Part shown: positions 1 through 5,963 of the stretch, piece after piece | How the letters are laid out: every line of letters starts with the position of its first letter | Position numbering within the stretch: the stretch's first letter is position 1 | NCBI GenBank assembly: GCA_026706505.1 | Contig: JAPOYQ010000099.1 | Location: 1 to 7,311 of the forward strand | Source: Gemmatimonadota bacterium | GTDB lineage: Bacteria > Latescibacterota > UBA2968 > UBA8231 | DNA: 7,311 bases | Direction: 5' to 3' | The notes under the pieces: model-generated | Told to the model about the DNA's origin: nothing | Database searches by the model: none | The model's input: the letters and a program-made list of their open reading frames with translations, nothing else | Made by a program: the position numbers and the translations under genes

Positions 1-681
1 GTCCAGCGACTGCACGTTGCTGGCGTTGACGCCGACCGCGGTGAATTCGCCATCCGAGGTGCGATTGACGTCTACATAGGGGTTCCAAGTGACTAGGCCT
101 TCGCCAGCGCGGAAATACGTATCCGACACGTCGATCCCATCGACGAGCACTTTGGCCTCGGCCTTGCGCCCGCCGCGGATATAGCCGCGGAACACGCTCG
201 GCGTCGTGTTAATCAGATCCTGCAAATCGGCCACCGGCATGGTGTTGTTGAGCTCGGTGCGGCCGATCGTCGCCCGACTAGTCGTCAGTGAGCGCTCGAC
301 CAGCGGTGCCTCGGCAACCACTGTTATCGTCTCGCCTTCGATCGCCTCGGTCTCCAGCTCGAAATCGACCGTCGTCGTCAGGTCCAAGCGAACCTCGATC
401 TGGGTCTGGCGCACCGTTTGGTGCCCTATGTAACTAGCTTCGACCGAGTACGCGCCGGGGGGAATATTGAGTAAAAAATAGCGGCCCATGTCGTCGGCTG
501 TAGTGCCGACCCGTTCGCCACCCACTTCAGCGAACACATTGGCCCCGGGCAATGCCTGCCCGGAATCGTCTTGTACTACGCCAGCAATTTTGCCGTTGCC
601 AGCGAATGCCGGCAGGGCGAGCAGGGCGCAAAACAGTGCCGCGCCTAGTGCCGCCGGCCACTTCCTCCTCTCAATGTGCAT
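1..681 (-). CDS. TonB-dependent receptor, N-terminal part (runs off the left edge)
   Basis: The visible 227 residues are the N-terminus of an outer-membrane TonB-dependent receptor, which imports a bound ligand using energy from TonB-ExbBD. Residues 1-27 form a signal peptide: basic MHIERRK, a hydrophobic core, then a probable cleavage site after AFA. Residues about 30-110 match a carboxypeptidase-regulatory-like (Ig-fold) domain, including GKIAGVVQDDSGQALPGANV and the DDMGRYFLLNIPPGAYSV stretch. ETITVVAEAP at 117-126 is a TonB-box-like segment. From about 130 a plug domain begins, with VADLQDLINTTPSVFRGYIR and VLVDGIDVSD. The start is well supported by AGGAGGG five bases upstream of the ATG. 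The frame stays open to base 1, and the rest of the plug and the barrel lie outside the window. The substrate cannot be deduced. The receptor lies downstream of, and on the same strand as, an oxidoreductase and a membrane transporter-like gene, so a shared nutrient is possible but unproven. Confidence 0.9.
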   Translation of the reverse strand, partial: MHIERRKWPAALGAALFCALLALPAFAGNGKIAGVVQDDSGQALPGANVFAEVGGERVGTTADDMGRYFLLNIPPGAYSVEASYIGHQTVRQTQIEVRLDLTTTVDFELETEAIEGETITVVAEAPLVERSLTTSRATIGRTELNNTMPVADLQDLINTTPSVFRGYIRGGRKAEAKVLVDGIDVSDTYFRAGEGLVTWNPYVDVNRTSDGEFTAVGVNASNVQSLD

Positions 682-686
682 GAGTG

Positions 687-693
687 CCCTCCT
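687..693 (-). promoter_or_regulatory. Ribosome binding site of the TonB-dependent receptor
   Basis: On the minus strand the sequence reads AGGAGGG, then five bases, then ATG at 681. This is a near-perfect Shine-Dalgarno sequence, and it fixes the start just ahead of a clear signal peptide. Confidence 0.8.
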
Positions 694-772
694 GTGACGT
701 GCTAGAGGTGAGGTAAAGCAGAATCTAGCGCACTTGCCGCAAATTTTGCAGAAACGCGCCAGTGAAGTAATC

Positions 773-801
773 AATAGAAGAATTTTAGGCCACTCCGTCA
801 A
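773..801 (-). promoter_or_regulatory. Candidate sigma-70-type promoter for the TonB-dependent receptor
   Basis: On the minus strand a TTGACG box (positions 801-796) is followed after 17 bases by TCTATT (778-773). The first matches the -35 consensus at five of six positions, the second the -10 consensus at four of six. It lies about 92 bases upstream of the receptor ATG, inside the AT-rich gap between the oxidoreductase and the receptor. The spacing is ideal, but the -10 is weak and the surrounding AT-richness makes a chance match quite possible. No convincing operator or terminator hairpin was seen in the gap from 682 to 935. Confidence 0.35.
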
Positions 802-935
802 TAGGCACAAAAATCAGGTATTGGGCTATGTTAAAAAATGCGAATCAAATACGTGACAACGTTTGCAATATAGGCGACATTTGCGCCCAACATTTGAAGC
901 TTGCGCTACAATAATAATCAACCTCGTCTACCTAC

Positions 936-2030
936 CTATCGCCCCTCCCGCCAAGCAACCAACGGATGCTCTCGCCGCTGCATGGGAAACTCCACCCTTC
1001 CCCCAGTAATCTCCGCCTCATAAGCCCCCAAGATCATCTCCAAGGCCGCCACTGCGTCGCGCGCACTCGACAGCGGCTCGCGGTCGGCTTCGGCCGCGTC
1101 GATCAAATCGGCTACCGCCAGATCATTGCCCGTGCTCAGCGCTTCGTCCGCCACCTCGTCCAAGGGAACCCACTGCTGGCTCGCATCGGTTGGATCAAAC
1201 ACTGGATGCGGATAGAGCATGGCCGGACCACTGCCGCCGCCGCGCAGCGCAATCACGCCCTCGCTACCCTCAATCTCCATACCCATCCGCGCACCCCCGC
1301 CCTCAACGTATTTCCGCGAATCAAAAAAGCCGGCCACCCCGCTCTTAAAGGCGAAGTAGCTATTGATGCAATCGCCGGCGATCGGCCCCACTGGCTCGGT
1401 CGCCTCCCGCACGTCTTCAACTGTTAGCGCGCGGCCTTCGTGCACAACGTGCGCCGTCATCCACGCCACGTCGCCGACAAACAGGCGCATCATATTGAAC
1501 AAGTGCGTCCCCAACACGATCATGTCCTCGCCGCCGCCGCGCCGATCCTGTTTACCGTGGGCGCGAATGGCCTGCACCGCGCCGATCCGCCCCTGCGCCA
1601 ACACCTCCTTTACGTGTCGGATGCGCGGCATATACGCCCCCTGATGCGCCACTGCCACCTTGCGCCCGGTCGCCTCGGCCTTAGCCACAATCTGGTCGCC
1701 CTCAGCCAAGTTCCACGTCATGGGCTTTTCGCAGTACACGTGCGCCCCCACCTCCAAACAGGCCAGCACCATCTCCAAGTGGCAATCAGTCCAGCGCGGG
1801 CCAACGGTCACCACCTCCGGCTGCTCGGCCTCTAGCATCTCGCGCCAGTCGGCGTACGCGCGGGGAGCAGCCAATTCCTCCTGCTTGACCTGCCGTTCCT
1901 CGGCGTCCTCATCGGCGACGGCCACCACCTCGATGCGCGGATGATTCTTCAAACCCGAATGCAGCCCGTGCCCCCAATTGCCCCGTCCGGTCCGGCCTAT
2001 GGCCACTGCTCGATACATCTTGTCGCTCAT
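936..2030 (-). CDS. Gfo/Idh/MocA family NAD(P)-dependent oxidoreductase
   Basis: This 364-residue cytosolic protein has the normal length and layout of the Gfo/Idh/MocA family, which oxidises or reduces sugars, inositols and related polyols with NAD(P). Residues about 6-120 form the Rossmann domain. The glycine-rich loop is IGRTGRGNWGHG (11-22), a longer variant of GxGxxG, followed by VVAVAD (35-40), whose acidic end usually contacts the cofactor ribose. The family signature EKPM is at 101-104, where the lysine is the conserved active-site residue. Residues about 130-340 form the C-terminal substrate domain, with GTHLFNMMRLFVGD (174-187) supplying the probable catalytic histidine, H176. The start is supported by AGGAGG seven bases upstream. 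The gene lies 57 bases downstream of the DUF6785-like membrane protein on the same strand, which suggests one transcript and a role on a solute that protein may handle. The exact substrate cannot be read from the sequence. Confidence 0.92.
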   Translation of the reverse strand: MSDKMYRAVAIGRTGRGNWGHGLHSGLKNHPRIEVVAVADEDAEERQVKQEELAAPRAYADWREMLEAEQPEVVTVGPRWTDCHLEMVLACLEVGAHVYCEKPMTWNLAEGDQIVAKAEATGRKVAVAHQGAYMPRIRHVKEVLAQGRIGAVQAIRAHGKQDRRGGGEDMIVLGTHLFNMMRLFVGDVAWMTAHVVHEGRALTVEDVREATEPVGPIAGDCINSYFAFKSGVAGFFDSRKYVEGGGARMGMEIEGSEGVIALRGGGSGPAMLYPHPVFDPTDASQQWVPLDEVADEALSTGNDLAVADLIDAAEADREPLSSARDAVAALEMILGAYEAEITGGRVEFPMQRREHPLVAWREGR

Positions 2031-2037
2031 GTCTATT

Positions 2038-2043
2038 CCTCCT
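2038..2043 (-). promoter_or_regulatory. Ribosome binding site of the Gfo/Idh/MocA oxidoreductase
   Basis: AGGAGG on the minus strand sits seven bases upstream of the ATG at 2030. It supports the start MSDKMYRAV over the internal methionine at residue 5. Confidence 0.75.
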
Positions 2044-2087
2044 TGTGTAGGCGTCGCGTGTGGACGCCAGTTTTGAAGATCCTGCTC

Positions 2088-4082
2088 TTAGCGCACCCCC
2101 ACATACACCACATTCCCTATTTCTCCGAGGCAAAAGTCGATCACCATCCACATGGCCGCGCCTAGGAGCTGCCCGGCGATCAGCCCGGCGAAGAGCGGCT
2201 TGTACGTGAGGTAGCCGCGCGTGCCCGTGAATTTGAATATCACGGCCTTGCACAACCAGCCCAAAAACACCGAAAACCACGCCACGCCCATGACCCAACT
2301 GTCGCTCACCGGCAGGCCGATGTAGTGCAGCGGCCACCACGGGAAGTGGTGCTGCATGTAAATCAGCCCGCCCATCAAGGCCGCGCCCACGCCCGTAAAC
2401 AGCAGCCGCGGACGAATGTGATCCCAGCCGACGGGATTGTGAATCTTGTCCTCCAAAAAACGATAGGCCAGCGTCGGCACCCCGAACTGGCGCAGATTGA
2501 TGCCGCCGTGCGTGTAGTTCAAATAGAGGGTGATCCAGAAGGCTCCCATCATGCCGACGACGACCGCGATGACCAGCCCCCAGAACAGGCGGCGGTGCTG
2601 CGCGCCGTGCCCATGCACCAGCTTGAGCGCATTGGCCGTGGAAGCCATGACCGTGGTGCGCATTTCAGCGGCCCAAGAATAGCTCAGGCTAATCGACGCC
2701 AGCCCCTTCCAGCCGATGGCGTCCGTGCCCAATGTATAGACCGCAAAGGGCTGCGGCAGCATGGTCGAAGAGGTAAAGCCTACGCCGCCTTGGGCAATGA
2801 CCCGCGCAATGGCCAGGAAAATGGCAAACGCCCCACAGAAAAACACCACCGCCGCCACCACCGGCACCCCGCTCAGTAGCAACCAACCGAGGAAGTAGGC
2901 CGCGCAGACAATCCACAGCCACACGGCCGCCCGGTACGAGAGAATCTCATCGCCATCGTCGGCCTGCACTCCGCGCCTAAACGCCGCGCCGAACACTTGG
3001 CGCAAGTGCCCCCTCGCCGTCCACAAAATCGCCGCCACCAGCACCAGCATCGCCCCCATCCCCTGGTGCGACAAGGCTATCGAAGAACCCGTCAGCGCTT
3101 CGTTGTGCCCCTTGATCTGAAAGCCAATGACGTTGAAAACCCCGGTCTGGAAGCGACTCAACAGATGGAAAAACCACACCGAAAAGGCCACGTTGAGATT
3201 GAGGAAGTACGCCACGCCAATGATGGCGAAATTGACGAAGATGTGCAGCCGCACGCTGTCGCGGAGCAGCATCAGCGGGTCGAACACCAACCGCACCTCG
3301 GGCACGTAAAAGAAGTAGTGGTTCAGCCCGTCCAGCACTTGGATGGCAAAGGGCAACGAAAACCCGACCCACATCAGCGGATTGCGAAACAACTGCGGGA
3401 AAATGCCCTCGTCGTTGCCGCGCAGCATTTCCAAAGGGACCTGCGCCAGCGGGAAGACCAGCCGCTCCTGTTCGACCCAGGGCCGCCGGAAGACAACCAT
3501 AGTGGCGATCATCAGCAAGTAAACTGCCACCATCGCACTGCCCCAAGCCGCCAGCGGCACCAGCCAAGCGCCCCACGGAATACTCATCCCCACTGGCAGA
3601 CCCTCGTAAAAGAAACGCGCGACTTCAGCTTCGTGCGGCGCGAGCCAAGAGGGAATCAACGGTTGAATCAACTCGGCCCAGCGGTTTTCCGGCGTGGCGT
3701 AGTAAAAGGGACGGGTGAGGATGTGGCACAGGTTGGTCACCAATCCCCAAGTGGGAATCGCCGACGCCACGACCATCATCGCGTACACGACCACCAACTC
3801 GCTCGTGCGCAGTGCCCAGGCCCTGAACGCGACCTTTAACAAGGGATTGATCAAACCCACCAGCAGCAGGAAGACCATCATCGCGCCGGCCGCAATGTAA
3901 TCCGAGGTCAGGCCGGCGTTTTGTAGGACGAGTACTGAGTAGGGACAAGCCAGATTCAAGAAGAGAGCCGCCCCCGCGCCCAATGCTAGGGCGCGCCGCG
4001 TCACCTCCAAGCCAGTTCGCTCCTTGTGCATGGCCGCAAAATAGCCGCTAGCCCCAACGACGGCAACCGCGACGCGGCCCAT
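2088..4082 (-). CDS. Polytopic membrane protein, DUF6785/DUF6784 family (transporter-like)
   Basis: This 664-residue protein is almost entirely hydrophobic, with roughly 12-14 predicted membrane segments, among them about 31-53, 61-84, 93-115, 169-197, 277-298, 386-405, 408-430, 499-520, 592-617 and 629-651. It matches my memory of the DUF6785 family with a C-terminal DUF6784 part. The signs are PWVEQERLVFPLAQVPLEML (201-220), the loop TGSSIALSHQGMGAM (331-345), ARVIAQGGVGF (426-436) and a C-terminal block ending KPLFAGLIAGQLLGAAMWMV (628-647). The family has no proven function that I know of. Its size and topology suggest a transporter of the oligopeptide-transporter kind, but this is inference. 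The start is uncertain: the ATG at 4082 gives the longest frame, while the ATG at 4031 (residue 18, MHKERTGLEV) would place a basic segment directly before the first helix. Neither has a strong ribosome binding site. The oxidoreductase follows 57 bases downstream. Confidence 0.8.
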   Translation of the reverse strand: MGRVAVAVVGASGYFAAMHKERTGLEVTRRALALGAGAALFLNLACPYSVLVLQNAGLTSDYIAAGAMMVFLLLVGLINPLLKVAFRAWALRTSELVVVYAMMVVASAIPTWGLVTNLCHILTRPFYYATPENRWAELIQPLIPSWLAPHEAEVARFFYEGLPVGMSIPWGAWLVPLAAWGSAMVAVYLLMIATMVVFRRPWVEQERLVFPLAQVPLEMLRGNDEGIFPQLFRNPLMWVGFSLPFAIQVLDGLNHYFFYVPEVRLVFDPLMLLRDSVRLHIFVNFAIIGVAYFLNLNVAFSVWFFHLLSRFQTGVFNVIGFQIKGHNEALTGSSIALSHQGMGAMLVLVAAILWTARGHLRQVFGAAFRRGVQADDGDEILSYRAAVWLWIVCAAYFLGWLLLSGVPVVAAVVFFCGAFAIFLAIARVIAQGGVGFTSSTMLPQPFAVYTLGTDAIGWKGLASISLSYSWAAEMRTTVMASTANALKLVHGHGAQHRRLFWGLVIAVVVGMMGAFWITLYLNYTHGGINLRQFGVPTLAYRFLEDKIHNPVGWDHIRPRLLFTGVGAALMGGLIYMQHHFPWWPLHYIGLPVSDSWVMGVAWFSVFLGWLCKAVIFKFTGTRGYLTYKPLFAGLIAGQLLGAAMWMVIDFCLGEIGNVVYVGVR

Positions 4083-4384
4083 TGCCGCGCTCTAGTCCCG
4101 CCGTTAATTTCAATTAGGAATTACGAATTACGAATTTAAAAGCGGGAGCGTCGATTACCCTTAATTCCTAATTCCTAATTCAACCCCGATAGCAATTAAA
4201 TGGCAAAAGTATATGTACCTATGTGCGCGGATTTGCTCCACCAAGGGCATCTAAAGCAAGACTATCGTCGAAATGCACGTCCATCGAGCAGATCGTAGAC
4301 CTGATTCCCTTCCGCGACTAACCATGCTCGACTGCACCCCCTTTTGCCAGCGGCATTCTTGGCCCCATACCTTTGTGGTGTAGG
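4083..4384. other. Divergent intergenic region, AT-rich, no gene seen
   Basis: These 302 bases separate the minus-strand membrane-protein unit from the plus-strand operon and must hold the promoters of both. Positions 4112-4180 carry the 7-base-unit inverted repeat described separately. The remainder (4181-4384) has no open frame with coding character and no clear -35/-10 pair or ribosome binding site on either strand. A TATATG at 4210-4215 could act as a -10, but no matching -35 lies at the usual distance. Promoters are therefore expected here but not located. Confidence 0.6.
4112..4180. repeat. Imperfect inverted repeat of 7-base units (ATTAGGA/ATTACGA)
   Basis: The left arm (4112-4136) reads as consecutive 7-base units, one ATTAGGA and two ATTACGA, flanked by AATT. 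The right arm (4162-4180) is the complementary version, AATTCCT repeated. Positions 4112-4130 pair with 4162-4180 at 18 of 19 bases, around a 31-base GC-richer loop. There is no U-run, so it is not a typical intrinsic terminator. Its low GC content contrasts with the surrounding DNA. Similar ATTACGA/ATTCCTA heptad repeats are, to my recollection, common in intergenic DNA of cyanobacteria and some other phyla, so I read this as one copy of a dispersed intergenic repeat. That identity rests on pattern memory and was not checked. Confidence 0.7.
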
Positions 4385-5113
4385 ATGGGAGCACCGGTGC
4401 GCAAACCTCCGTACACGGCTGAGGACTTCAAAGCCAGCAAGCCCGAGGTCATGGGACTAGTCGAAGTCCTGTTCAACCGCCGCCTCTCCACCCTACTCAC
4501 CCGCCTGTTGGTCCGCACTCCCCTCAGCCCCAACCAAGTGACCTTTCTGTCTTTTCTCGTCATCCTGCCCGGTGCATACTTGCTCTCCACGGGCGAGCAC
4601 GTGGCCCTCATCGGAGCCGGCCTCCTCATCCAACTATCCTTTACGCTCGATTGCTGCGACGGCGAACTCGCCCGTTTGCGCGGCCTCAGTTCGCCGTTTG
4701 GTGCCTGGCTCGACGCCCTGTTCGACCGCATCGCCGAACTGGCGCTCTGTCTCGCGTTGGGACACGCGTTAGAGCGCCAAAGCGGCGATCCACACGCCTA
4801 CCTCTACTCATTTGTCGTCTTCGCTTCGCTGGCCATGACTCACATCGCCACCCTGATGAATGCCGCGGCCTTTGGCAAGGGGCAGTTAGCGGAGTCCGCG
4901 AGTCGCGGCCTGCTTGGCCGCTTGGCCAACTTCGTGCGCATTCCACCGCTAAAATTGCGCAACTATCTGCGCAGCGGCATCGACGTCTATTTGATGGTTT
5001 TTGCCTTGGGCGCGGTGTTTGACCAGCTCATGGGGGTCGTCTATTATTTCGCCATTGTGCAGAACCTCTATTGGCTGGCCATCGTCTTAATGGTGATTAG
5101 ACAAAAAAAGTAA
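4385..5113 (+). CDS. CDP-alcohol phosphatidyltransferase family membrane enzyme
   Basis: The 242-residue product (from the ATG at 4385) is an integral membrane enzyme that moves a phosphate-containing group from a CDP-alcohol, such as CDP-diacylglycerol, onto a second alcohol, as in phospholipid or inositol-phosphate synthesis. The catalytic signature DxxDGxxARx8GxxxDxxxD is complete: D89, D92, G93, A96, R97, G106, D110 and D114, the aspartates binding the metal. TPLSPNQVTFLSFLV at 45-59 is the conserved segment entering the first helix. Further hydrophobic segments lie at about 53-67, 73-88, 115-127, 139-158, 199-213 and 216-237. The acceptor is unknown; phosphatidylinositol-phosphate-like and di-myo-inositol-phosphate-like synthases are both possible. 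The start is soft: a TTG at 4373 would add four residues, and neither site has a recognisable ribosome binding site. It is the first gene of a four-gene run, 13 bases ahead of the MscS-like gene. Confidence 0.88.
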   Translation: MGAPVRKPPYTAEDFKASKPEVMGLVEVLFNRRLSTLLTRLLVRTPLSPNQVTFLSFLVILPGAYLLSTGEHVALIGAGLLIQLSFTLDCCDGELARLRGLSSPFGAWLDALFDRIAELALCLALGHALERQSGDPHAYLYSFVVFASLAMTHIATLMNAAAFGKGQLAESASRGLLGRLANFVRIPPLKLRNYLRSGIDVYLMVFALGAVFDQLMGVVYYFAIVQNLYWLAIVLMVIRQKK

Positions 5114-5115
5114 CT

Positions 5116-5122
5116 GGAGGAG
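5116..5122 (+). promoter_or_regulatory. Ribosome binding site of the MscS-like gene
   Basis: GGAGGAG lies four bases before the ATG at 5127 and three bases after the TAA of the preceding gene. It supports both the start and coupled expression with the CDP-alcohol transferase. Confidence 0.7.
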
Positions 5123-5126
5123 TCCT

Positions 5127-5963
5127 ATGGAGCCCAGCCCAGCCGCTGAGATGCTCGCCGTCCTTGGTTCCATTAAAGAGAGCTTCTTTCACGTGCTGCC
5201 CAAGTTGGTCGTCGCCTTAGTCGTACTATTCGTCGGGTGGCTCGTGGCGTGGTCGCTCCGCGCGCTCGTGCGCCGAGTGGTCGAGCGTTTTTCCAAGCGG
5301 ATTTCCGCGGGAACGACCGCGGGCACTTGGCAACAGGCCCTGGCCGATAAGGGACTCGGGCGCATCGTCTCGAGCAGCATCTACTGGCTCGTCTTGTTAG
5401 TCGCGATCACAGTGGCGAGCGAAGTCGTCGGCCTCCCGGTTTTGACCACTTATCTGGCCGCTCTAGCACACTACCTGCCCAGGGTCATCGCGGCGGTCGC
5501 AGTCTTATTCGTCGGCGTCGTCGGAGGTCGCCTCGTCAGCAATGCGGCAATGAGTACGGCCTTTCGCTTGCTGCCGCATCAGGGGCAGCAGTTGGCCCGC
5601 CTCGTCCGGGGGATCATCATCGGCGCGGCCATCCTCGTGGCGATCAAGCAACTCGGCGTGGACGTATCGCTGCTGACGAACATCTTCTTGATAGTGCTCG
5701 CCGCACTCCTCGCCGGCGCGGCCTTTGCATTTGGGCTGGGTGCCCGCAGCGTTATCGCCAATATCCTCGCCATGCACTACATCAACAAGTCCTACGATAT
5801 AGGACAGCAGATTCGCCTCGGCGACGACAACGGGCGCATCGTGCGGACGACCTCCACCACCGTTTTTGTCGAGCACGCCGAGGGCGAGTTGGGTATCCCT
5901 GGCCAGCAGTTCTTCGAGGAACGCTGCCTCCGCATCAGCAAGGGAGAGTCCGGTGAATCTTGA
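5127..5963 (+). CDS. Compact MscS-like (conserved TM helix family) membrane protein
   Basis: This 278-residue protein appears to be a small relative of the mechanosensitive channel MscS, which opens under membrane tension to release solutes. Five hydrophobic segments are visible at about 24-46, 82-103, 114-135, 161-176 and 183-208. The first and third resemble the conserved TM-helix repeat (PF05552 type), each with a VLFVG motif followed by a basic or small-residue stretch. After the last helix, FGLGARSVIANILAMHYINK (202-221) parallels the pore-lining helix end of MscS (GLxxxxxxxNxxAG). YDIGQQIRLGDDNGRIVRTT (223-242), then VFVEHAEGELGIPG, parallels the MscS beta domain up to its IPN motif, here IPG. 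The protein then stops, so the large C-terminal cage domain of MscS is missing. Its last 11 bases overlap the next gene, an MgtE-like regulatory protein, suggesting a joint role in ion or osmotic balance. Gating and conductance are unproven. Confidence 0.82.
   Translation: MEPSPAAEMLAVLGSIKESFFHVLPKLVVALVVLFVGWLVAWSLRALVRRVVERFSKRISAGTTAGTWQQALADKGLGRIVSSSIYWLVLLVAITVASEVVGLPVLTTYLAALAHYLPRVIAAVAVLFVGVVGGRLVSNAAMSTAFRLLPHQGQQLARLVRGIIIGAAILVAIKQLGVDVSLLTNIFLIVLAALLAGAAFAFGLGARSVIANILAMHYINKSYDIGQQIRLGDDNGRIVRTTSTTVFVEHAEGELGIPGQQFFEERCLRISKGESGES
5940..5946 (+). promoter_or_regulatory. Ribosome binding site deciding a GTG start
   Basis: AAGGGAG lies six bases before the GTG at 5953, inside the end of the MscS-like gene. 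It favours this GTG over any in-frame start farther upstream, which would overlap the MscS-like gene for longer and add sequence with no MgtE similarity. Confidence 0.55.

Noticed and set aside
206..697. Plus-strand open frames near the left edge
   Set aside because: They are antisense to the TonB-dependent receptor, whose minus-strand translation gives a signal peptide, a regulatory-like domain and a plug.
858..898. Three similar words (AACGTTTG, GACATTTG, AACATTTG) as possible operator repeats
   Set aside because: They are short and AT-rich, with irregular spacing of 18 and 13 bases, so they cannot be told apart from chance.
966..1944. Several plus-strand open frames over the oxidoreductase
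   Set aside because: They are antisense to a Gfo/Idh/MocA gene with an intact cofactor loop and EKP motif. Their products show no domain signs and have skewed composition.
1909..2340. Minus-strand frame bridging the membrane-protein and oxidoreductase genes
   Set aside because: It is an out-of-frame shadow of the two genes it overlaps; its low-complexity R/A/G/H composition shows no domain.
2325..3839. Long open frames on the plus strand (2325-2879 and 2997-3839)
   Set aside because: They lie antisense inside the membrane-protein gene. Their products are rich in H, R, Q and P, typical of the reverse of GC-rich coding DNA, and the minus-strand protein has clear family motifs and membrane helices.
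4270..4300. Possible small hairpin upstream of the CDP-alcohol transferase
   Set aside because: The arms pair over only about six or seven bases with a bulge, and there is no U-run, which is too weak to support a terminator or riboswitch.
4318..4731. Minus-strand frame facing the CDP-alcohol transferase
   Set aside because: It is antisense to a gene with a perfect catalytic motif, and its product is R/S-rich without recognisable domains.
5866..5952. Upstream extension of the soluble MgtE-like gene to an ATG at 5866
   Set aside because: It would overlap the MscS-like gene by almost 100 bases with a serine-rich leader unrelated to MgtE. The GTG at 5953 has a ribosome binding site and fits the start of the N domain.
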